NCBI RefSeq assembly: GCF_035271705.1
Contig: NZ_DATERI010000098.1
Coordinates: forward strand, 1-19,504
DNA from: Buttiauxella sp035271705
GTDB lineage: Bacteria; Pseudomonadota; Gammaproteobacteria; Enterobacterales; Enterobacteriaceae
Direction of reading: 5' to 3'
Length of the DNA stretch: 19,504 bases
This document shows positions 15,144 through 19,504 of this stretch, piece by piece; the first letter of the stretch is position 1; the number at the start of each line of letters is the position of its first letter. The notes beneath the pieces were generated by a model. That model worked only from the letters and a program-made list of their open reading frames with translations. It made no database searches and had not been told where the DNA came from. A program made the translations under genes and the position numbers.

Positions 15144-15166
15144 AAAAAGCCCCCGCAAGCGGGGGC
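15143..15166 (-). terminator. Rho-independent terminator of yjfY
   Basis: The perfect GC stem GCCCCCG (15149-15155) and CGGGGGC (15160-15166) has loop CAAG. On the minus strand it is followed by six Ts (A-tract 15143-15148 on the plus strand). It lies 70 nt beyond the yjfY stop. Confidence 0.88.
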
Positions 15167-15235
15167 AAGTCAAACGTTGGCTTTCTATGTCGTTGTGGTA
15201 TTCCTGGTGTTAACGCATTACTTCATTGCATTCTG

Positions 15236-15511
15236 TTACCGGTAGATGTCAGCACTGATACGCATATTTCCGTGACTTTCTGATTTACTCATCAGTACTG
15301 GATGGAAGTACTTTGCCGCATTTTGGTCCGCGTCGTCATTAATCGCGACTTCGGCCTCTTGTTCGGTAGCAAAATTATGATTGATATAAATCACACCTAA
15401 GCTCATTACATCATCCATATTTTTGGCCTGATGGTTGTCAATTTTGATCGCGGCTGTCGCAGTTGAGCTAAGCAAAAGTGCCGCTATAAAGGCGTAAGCG
15501 ATAGTTTTCAT
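15236..15511 (-). CDS. yjfY: YjfY, small secreted YhcN/DUF1471-family protein
   Basis: The 91-residue product has a signal peptide (MKTIAYAFIAALLLSSTATA, cleavage near ATAA-I) and a short mature domain with IDNHQAKNMDDVMSLGVIYI, ATEQEAEVAINDDADQ, AAKYFHPVLM and the end GNMRISADIYR, matching E. coli YjfY. Two ATG codons are adjacent (15514 and 15511). I chose the second because GGGAG then stands about 6 nt upstream instead of 3 and the length equals E. coli. Its function is unknown; related small envelope proteins respond to stress. It is the third member of this family in the window, alone on the minus strand, divergent from rpsF, with its own terminator. Confidence 0.92.
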   Translation of the reverse strand: MKTIAYAFIAALLLSSTATAAIKIDNHQAKNMDDVMSLGVIYINHNFATEQEAEVAINDDADQNAAKYFHPVLMSKSESHGNMRISADIYR

Positions 15512-15798
15512 CATCCGCTCCCATACCCATCACTCTTCAATATGCAGGGGCGTTAACTGCATCCTGAAGTCGTCTGGATATACAACTTAATGTGTTAGTT
15601 GTGGTCGTCGCTCCTGTTAATGAATAGTGGCGGCCTATAGCAATAAGTGTAACCCCAGAATGTTGAATAAAAAGCGACCATTTCTGATGGTGTTGGTCAA
15701 AAAATTTAAGTGATCTACGTCAAAGTTATAGATTTCACTGAGTTAGTGCACCGCTCCACTTTTATCCTTCATGCAAAAGAATTAATTTCTATATAACC

Positions 15799-15827
15799 TT
15801 GAGTTTGTTGGGCTCCGCTTGTATGAT
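15799..15827 (+). promoter_or_regulatory. Sigma-70 promoter of the rpsF operon
   Basis: The -35 TTGAGT (15799-15804) and -10 TATGAT (15822-15827) are separated by exactly 17 bp, both close to consensus. Transcription would start near 15834, giving a leader of about 95 nt before rpsF. Confidence 0.8.
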
Positions 15828-15839
15828 TACGCGTCAATT

Positions 15840-15928
15840 TTTCAGCCGCCTTTATAACCACGTTCCTTGCTTCCATGGGCCGCGGCTGACCCTGACAGGA
15901 GGCTGAATAATCCGTAAGGAGCAATTCG
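15840..15928 (+). ncRNA. S6:S18 autoregulatory leader of rpsF mRNA
   Basis: The sequence closely resembles the E. coli rpsF leader, described as a structured element bound by the S6-S18 heterodimer that represses its own operon. CAGCCGC (15843-15849) pairs with GCGGCTG (15882-15888). Alternatively CAGCC (15843-15847) can pair with GGCTG (15901-15905), closer to the ribosome site TAAGGAG. The identification rests on position, resemblance and these pairings, not on a covariance model. Confidence 0.65.
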
Positions 15929-16324
15929 ATGCGTCATTACGAAATCGTTTTTATGGTCCATCCTGACCAGAGCGAACAGGTTCCGGGTATGATCGAACGT
16001 TACACTGGTGCAATCACTGCAGCAGAAGGTACGATCCACCGTCTGGAAGACTGGGGCCGCCGTCAGCTGGCTTACCCGATCAACAAACTGCACAAAGCAC
16101 ACTACGTTCTGCTGAACGTTGAAGCTCCGCAGGAAGTGATCGATGAGCTGGAAACTAACTTCCGCTTCAACGACGCCGTTATCCGTAGCATGGTTATGCG
16201 TACTAAGCACGCGGTAACTGAAGCTTCACCAATGGTTAAAGCTAAAGACGAACGTCGTGATCGTCGCGATGACTTCGCTAGCGAAACTGCTGATGATGCA
16301 GATGCTGGGGATTCTGAAGAGTAA
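15929..16324 (+). CDS. rpsF: 30S ribosomal protein S6
   Basis: S6 is a primary 30S subunit protein that binds 16S rRNA as a pair with S18. The 131-residue product matches E. coli: MRHYEIVFMVHPDQSEQVPG at the start, the ferredoxin-like fold, the S18-contact region FNDAVIRSMVMRTKHAVTEA, and an acidic tail ending in GDSEE, the site where RimK adds extra glutamates in E. coli. TAAGGAG lies 9 nt upstream. It is first of rpsF-priB-rpsR-rplI, 6 nt before priB. Confidence 0.98.
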   Translation: MRHYEIVFMVHPDQSEQVPGMIERYTGAITAAEGTIHRLEDWGRRQLAYPINKLHKAHYVLLNVEAPQEVIDELETNFRFNDAVIRSMVMRTKHAVTEASPMVKAKDERRDRRDDFASETADDADAGDSEE

Positions 16325-16330
16325 TTTCCA

Positions 16331-16648
16331 ATGACGGTCAACCGCTTGGTTTTGTCTGGCACAGTGTGCAAGACGCCTCTTCGCAAGGTTAGCCCGTCAG
16401 GAATTCCTCATTGCCAGTTCGTGCTTGAGCACCGTTCTGTGCAAGAGGAAGCCGGTTTAGATCGGCAGGCGTGGTGCCGTATGCCAGTTATTATTAGCGG
16501 GCACGCACACTCAGCCATTACTCACAGTATAACGGTCGGCACGGTACTTACAGTTCACGGTTTCATTAGTTGCCATCAGGCAAAAAATGGTCTGAACAAA
16601 GTGGTATTGCATGCCGAGCAGATTGAATTGATAGATTCTGGAGACTAG
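16331..16648 (+). CDS. priB: Primosomal replication protein N (PriB)
   Basis: PriB is a dimeric single-stranded-DNA-binding OB-fold protein that stabilises PriA on forked DNA and recruits DnaT during replication restart. The 105-residue product (E. coli 104) starts [20 protein letters not shown], with conserved [38 protein letters not shown] and the end [14 protein letters not shown]. One residue is inserted near the N-terminus relative to E. coli. It is embedded between rpsF and rpsR, 6 and 4 nt away, so it is translated with the ribosomal proteins. The ribosome site is weak (GAGTAATTTCC), suggesting coupling to rpsF. Confidence 0.97.
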
Positions 16649-16652
16649 CCTA

Positions 16653-16880
16653 ATGGCACGTTATTTCCGTCGTCGCAAGTTCTGCCGTTTCACAGCGGAA
16701 GGCGTTGTAGAGATTGATTATAAAGATATCGCTACACTGAAAAACTACATCACTGAAAGTGGTAAAATTGTCCCGAGCCGTATTACCGGTACTCGTGCAA
16801 AATACCAGCGTCAGTTGGCTCGCTGCATCAAGCGCGCTCGTTACCTTTCTTTGTTGCCATATACTGATCGTCATCAGTAA
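16653..16880 (+). CDS. rpsR: 30S ribosomal protein S18
   Basis: S18 binds the platform of the 30S subunit together with S6. The 75-residue product is almost identical to E. coli S18: [20 protein letters not shown], then [20 protein letters not shown], the rRNA-binding [20 protein letters not shown] and the end [12 protein letters not shown]. It starts 4 nt after the priB stop, with CTGGAGACTAG as ribosome site inside the end of priB. Confidence 0.98.
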
Positions 16881-16919
16881 TCGGCCACTGTCCATTAACG
16901 ACTTTGAGAGGATAAGGTA

Positions 16920-17372
16920 ATGCAAGTTATTCTGCTTGATAAAGTAGCAAACCTGGGTAGCCTGGGTGATCAGGTTAACGTTAAAGCGGGTTATGCTCGT
17001 AACTTCTTGGTACCACAGGGCAAAGCTGTTCCTGCTACTAAGAAAAACGTTGAATTCTTCGAAGCACGCCGTGCAGAACTGGAAGCTAAATTAGCTGACG
17101 TTCTGGCTGCTGCTGAAGCTCGCGCTGCGAAGATCAACGCACTCGAAACTGTTACTATCGCGTCTAAAGCTGGCGACGAAGGTAAACTGTTCGGTTCCAT
17201 CGGTACCCGTGACATCGCTGACGCTGTAACTGCAGCTGGCGTTGAAGTGGCTAAGAGCGAAGTTCGTTTACCGAACGGCGTTCTGCGTATCGCTGGTGAG
17301 CACGAAGTGGACTTCCAAGTTCACGGCGAAGTATTCGCTAAACTGATCGTAAACGTAGTTGCTGAAGCGTAA
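16920..17372 (+). CDS. rplI: 50S ribosomal protein L9
   Basis: L9 is an elongated two-domain protein at the base of the L1 stalk that helps limit frameshifting. The product is 150 residues, one longer at the C-terminus (VVAEA) than E. coli. The N-terminal domain MQVILLDKVANLGSLGDQVN with GYARNFLVPQGKA binds 23S rRNA; a long connecting helix (about 41-74, alanine- and glutamate-rich) leads to the C-terminal domain with SKAGDEGKLFGSIGTRDIAD. The ATG is preceded by GAGAGGATAAGG. It is the last gene of the operon, 39 nt after rpsR, followed by a terminator. Confidence 0.98.
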   Translation: MQVILLDKVANLGSLGDQVNVKAGYARNFLVPQGKAVPATKKNVEFFEARRAELEAKLADVLAAAEARAAKINALETVTIASKAGDEGKLFGSIGTRDIADAVTAAGVEVAKSEVRLPNGVLRIAGEHEVDFQVHGEVFAKLIVNVVAEA

Positions 17373-17397
17373 TTTTCGCTAAGGTATACACGTTAAG

Positions 17398-17428
17398 ACG
17401 CCGGCCTAGTGCCGGCGTTTTGCATTTT
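17398..17428 (+). terminator. Rho-independent terminator of the rpsF–rplI operon
   Basis: The perfect 8-bp stem ACGCCGGC (17398-17405) and GCCGGCGT (17411-17418) has a 5-nt loop and is followed by TTTTGCATTTT. The last T of this run is the first base of ERIC copy 3. Confidence 0.92.
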
Positions 17429-17550
17429 ACTCTTCATCATTCGAGTTGCAGGGTTGTTGGCCGCACTCGCTCACCCCAGTCACTTACTTTAGTAAGCTCC
17501 AGGGGGGTCACTCCCTTGCCGCCTACCTGAAACTCGAATTATTTAGAGTA
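17428..17550 (-). repeat. ERIC element, copy 3
   Basis: This 123-bp copy has inverted ends (TACTCTTCATCATTCGAGTT against TACTCTAAATAATTCGAGTT on the other strand) and the core CTCACCCCAGTCACTTACTT followed by AGTAAGCTCCAGGGGGGTCA. Its orientation is the same as copy 1. It fills most of the rplI–ytfB gap and ends 14 nt from the ytfB stop. Confidence 0.95.
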
Positions 17551-17564
17551 AAGGACAGATAAAA

Positions 17565-18164
17565 TCAGCGAGCTCGCACGAAACTACCATCCGGTTGGCG
17601 CGTAAACAGCACCTGCTGATCGTTTCCGATATCAATTGTCAGTCCCGTCACCACGCCATTCGCATTCTGGCGAACCTGCACCATCTGCCCGGTTTGCAAA
17701 GTACTTAACGGTTTATTGCTCCCTTCGACCTGCGCCATTGAATAGACATCAGCTGGCGGTAAATTATGATCGCGGAACAGTTGCGCCATGGTTTGCCCGG
17801 ACTCTACACGGTACGAACGCCATTGCTGGTCAATATCATTATTGGCAGGAGGAGCGGGCGACTGTACTTCGGCCTGAGGCTGTTCTTCAACACGTGATGG
17901 TTCGACAGGAGTGGCAGGAGCCGTACTAACCGGTGGATTTACCAGCCTGGCACGTATAGGGGATTGTGATTCAATGGAGAGCTGTGCATCACGTGTGACC
18001 GGACGGTGTGGTTCATCAGGCGTTGGCCACAGGAAACCTACCACGACGACCAGTGCCGCAATGATAATGCCACGGCGATGAATGGCCGGCAGAGGGTCCA
18101 TCAGCCGGATGTTGTCGGGTGCGTGCCAAATCTGCGCAAACCAGGGTTTAACAGCGAATCGCAT
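17565..18164 (-). CDS. ytfB: YtfB, OapA-domain cell-division-associated membrane protein
   Basis: The 199-residue product (E. coli YtfB 212) has an N-terminal cytoplasmic segment (WHAPDN near 14-19), one membrane helix (RRGIIIAALVVVVGFLW, near 31-47), a proline-rich periplasmic linker (about 48-110) and a C-terminal OapA domain (QWRSYRVESGQTMAQLFRDH onward to PDGSFVRAR), which is LysM-like. E. coli YtfB has been linked to cell division and to glycan binding. The ATG at 18164 has GAGGAG 8 nt upstream; the GTG three codons earlier (18173) would overlap that site. The linker is shorter than in E. coli, which accounts for the length difference. It is alone on the minus strand, divergent from fklB. 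Confidence 0.93.
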   Translation of the reverse strand: MRFAVKPWFAQIWHAPDNIRLMDPLPAIHRRGIIIAALVVVVGFLWPTPDEPHRPVTRDAQLSIESQSPIRARLVNPPVSTAPATPVEPSRVEEQPQAEVQSPAPPANNDIDQQWRSYRVESGQTMAQLFRDHNLPPADVYSMAQVEGSNKPLSTLQTGQMVQVRQNANGVVTGLTIDIGNDQQVLFTRQPDGSFVRAR

Positions 18165-18367
18165 CGGCAACACTCCTCATATTTACACAATATGTTCTGT
18201 AATTTACCCTTTTCATTATAGAACGCTAACTATTTGATGCATTGAACAATACCGGTTTATGTGACGTTCTACCCGTCATCTGCTCCGAACACGCCACCAC
18301 CCTTCGGCGCTCATTCAAACCATTGTTCCTGTATCACCTGCATTTGTCACCTTTGCCGCTTTTGCAT

Positions 18368-18396
18368 TTTACCCGATAGATTGACGCTGCTATGCT
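18368..18396 (+). promoter_or_regulatory. Sigma-70 promoter of fklB
   Basis: The -35 TTTACC (18368-18373) and -10 TATGCT (18391-18396) have a 17-bp spacer. The predicted start near 18403 leaves a short leader before the fklB ribosome site AAAGGA. Confidence 0.7.
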
Positions 18397-18430
18397 GCGG
18401 GCTTGCTTTTAAACACATAAAGGAAAACCC

Positions 18431-19051
18431 ATGACGACCCCTTCTTTTGACAGCGTCGAAGCGCAAGCAAGTTACGGTATTGGTTTACAAGTAGGTCAAC
18501 AACTCAGTGAATCTGGTCTGCAAGGTCTGCTGCCAGAAGCGCTGGTAGCTGGTCTGCGTGATGCGCTGGAAGGGAATGCTCCGGCAGTTCCAGTTGACGT
18601 GGTTCATCGCGCCCTGCGTGAAGTCCACGAGCGTGCTGATGCCGTTCGCCAGGAACGCCAGAAAGAAATGGCTGTTGAAGGTCAGAAATACCTGCAAGAA
18701 AACAGCAGCAAAGAAGGCGTGAGCAGCACCGAATCTGGTCTGCAATTCCGCGTTCTGACCCAAGGCACTGGCCCAATCCCGGCACGTAAAGATCACGTTC
18801 GTGTGCATTACACCGGTAAATTGATTGATGGCTCCGTGTTCGACAGCTCCGTACAACGTGGCGAACCTGCTGATTTCCCGGTAAGCGGCGTTATTGCTGG
18901 TTGGATTGAAGCTCTGACTCTGATGCCAGTTGGCTCAAAGTGGGAACTGACTATTCCTCATAACCTGGCTTATGGCGAGCGTGGCGCAGGTGCGTCTATT
19001 CCTCCATACAGCACGCTGGTTTTTGAAGTTGAACTGCTGGAAATTCTGTAA
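18431..19051 (+). CDS. fklB: FKBP-type peptidyl-prolyl cis-trans isomerase FklB (FKBP22)
   Basis: FklB catalyses cis-trans isomerisation of proline peptide bonds and acts as a folding helper. The 206-residue product equals E. coli FKBP22. The N-terminal half (about 1-95) is the helical dimerisation domain (SFDSVEAQASYGIGLQVGQQ at the start), and the C-terminal FKBP domain (about 110-206) has VHYTGKLIDGSVFDSS, GWIEALTLMPVGSKWELTIP, HNLAYGERGAGASIPPYSTL and FEVELLEIL. There is no signal peptide, consistent with a cytoplasmic location. AAAGGA lies upstream of the ATG. It is monocistronic, with its own promoter and terminator. Confidence 0.98.
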   Translation: MTTPSFDSVEAQASYGIGLQVGQQLSESGLQGLLPEALVAGLRDALEGNAPAVPVDVVHRALREVHERADAVRQERQKEMAVEGQKYLQENSSKEGVSSTESGLQFRVLTQGTGPIPARKDHVRVHYTGKLIDGSVFDSSVQRGEPADFPVSGVIAGWIEALTLMPVGSKWELTIPHNLAYGERGAGASIPPYSTLVFEVELLEIL

Positions 19052-19062
19052 GCGTTCAAATG

Positions 19063-19089
19063 ACCCCACTGCGGTGGGGTTTTTTATTT
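19063..19089 (+). terminator. Rho-independent terminator of fklB
   Basis: The perfect stem ACCCCAC (19063-19069) and GTGGGGT (19074-19080) has loop TGCG and is followed by TTTTTATTT. It begins 11 nt after the fklB stop. Confidence 0.95.
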
Positions 19090-19092
19090 GTC

Positions 19093-19109
19093 CGTTAACA
19101 AAGTTAACG
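19093..19109. promoter_or_regulatory. Perfect 17-bp palindrome in the fklB–cycA gap
   Basis: CGTTAAC-AAA-GTTAACG has perfect 7-bp arms with a 3-bp spacer, directly after the fklB terminator. It is a candidate operator for cycA or a small hairpin; no regulator was recognised. Confidence 0.4.
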
Positions 19110-19313
19110 TGATTTAATCTGGTTTTTGCCTGCCTTTCACCTATTTTTGTGAAGTAATTCTCGCTATGAAAGCGATTTCACACTCACTTCAAACAATAAA
19201 TTAACAATAATCTTCGCTATTAGTATTCATCCCCTAAATATTTACCTACTATCTTTGCGTTCCCCGGAACAACATCACATCTCTACAATTTTAATAAAGG
19301 CCAGAAGAGCCTG

Positions 19314-19327
19314 AACACAACACAGAC
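19314..19327 (+). promoter_or_regulatory. CA-rich tract in cycA leader, candidate GcvB target
   Basis: AACACAACACAGAC lies 19 nt before the cycA start codon, around the ribosome-site region. The small RNA GcvB is known to repress cycA in E. coli and Salmonella through its GU-rich R1 segment pairing with CA-rich leaders. The complementarity is plausible, but the gcvB gene is not in the window. Confidence 0.5.
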
Positions 19328-19346
19328 AGGTACAGGAAAAAACAAC

Positions 19347-19504
19347 ATGGTTGATCAGATAAAAGTAGCTGACATAGCTGAAGCTCCGGCTGAACAGTCG
19401 CTACAGCGCAATTTAACTAACCGTCACATCCAACTTATTGCCATTGGTGGCGCAATTGGCACCGGCTTGTTCATGGGCTCGGGTAAGACGATTAGCCTCG
19501 CAGG
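19347..19504 (+). CDS. cycA: CycA, D-serine/D-alanine/glycine permease, N-terminal part (continues past window)
   Basis: CycA is a proton-coupled amino-acid permease of the APC family in the inner membrane; it imports glycine, D-alanine and D-serine and is the route for D-cycloserine. The 52 complete codons present encode MVDQIKVADIAEAPAEQSLQ and then RNLTNRHIQLIAIGGAIGTG, matching the E. coli N-terminus. The first membrane helix begins at HIQLIAIGG and carries the GAIGTGLFMGSG substrate-binding motif. ACAGGAAAAAACAAC supplies the ribosome site. It has a 295-bp upstream region, suggesting a long regulated leader. The frame is open to the window end. Confidence 0.97.
   Translation, partial: MVDQIKVADIAEAPAEQSLQRNLTNRHIQLIAIGGAIGTGLFMGSGKTISLA

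Larger units (their letters stand above)
15515..15928. promoter_or_regulatory. yjfY–rpsF divergent intergenic region
   Basis: This 414-bp region has no gene. The right third contains the rpsF promoter and S6 leader, listed separately. The left part (15515-15790) is AT-rich and should hold the yjfY promoter. It includes an FNR-box-like GTGAT-CTAC-GTCAA at 15710-15723, which is 8 of 10 against TTGAT-N4-ATCAA. I see nothing else identifiable there. Confidence 0.6.

Noticed and set aside
15006..17550. Composite transposon bounded by inverted ERIC copies 2 and 3
   Set aside because: The enclosed genes are the universally conserved rpsF–rplI operon in its native place, and ERICs encode no transposase.

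Overview
The window is a stretch of enterobacterial chromosome (Enterobacteriaceae, Escherichia/Citrobacter/Buttiauxella-like). Almost every gene matches, in order and in protein sequence, the E. coli purA–nsrR–rnr–rlmB–aidB–yjfN–bsmA–yjfP–ulaR–ulaG–ulaABCDEF–yjfY–rpsF–priB–rpsR–rplI–ytfB–fklB–cycA segment. The base composition looks near 50% GC and there are three ERIC repeats. I cannot fix the genus from sequence alone.

Layout. 1-616: 3' part of purA with its terminator. 731-3813: an ERIC copy, then nsrR (nitric-oxide-sensing repressor) and rnr (RNase R). 3823-4697: a double-hairpin repeat, then rlmB (23S rRNA methyltransferase). 4801-6435: aidB, directly after rlmB; the yjfI-yjfC genes that lie here in E. 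coli K-12 are absent. 6486-7219: two small secreted YhcN/DUF1471-family proteins on the minus strand (yjfN, bsmA). 7439-8164: yjfP, an alpha/beta hydrolase, meeting ulaR stop-to-stop.

8165-14999: the L-ascorbate (ula) regulon. UlaR is the repressor and UlaG the lactonase, both on the minus strand. A 383-bp operator region separates them from the divergent ulaABCDEF operon. UlaABC is the PTS transporter that makes L-ascorbate-6-phosphate; UlaG opens the lactone; UlaD, UlaE and UlaF convert the product to D-xylulose-5-phosphate for the pentose phosphate pathway. A 144-bp, strongly self-complementary element fills most of the ulaG–ulaR gap and is the least explained item in the window.

15015-17550: an ERIC copy and terminator, yjfY (a third YhcN-family protein), the S6 leader, and the rpsF–priB–rpsR–rplI operon, closed by a terminator whose T-tract runs into a third ERIC. 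17565-19504: ytfB (minus), fklB (plus) with a strong terminator, and the start of cycA (serine/alanine/glycine permease) with a long leader containing a CA-rich tract typical of GcvB targets. E. coli yjfZ and ytfA are absent between rplI and ytfB.

I found no phage, transposase, CRISPR, toxin–antitoxin or defence genes. This is core genome with conventional functions; the interesting signals are in the intergenic DNA.
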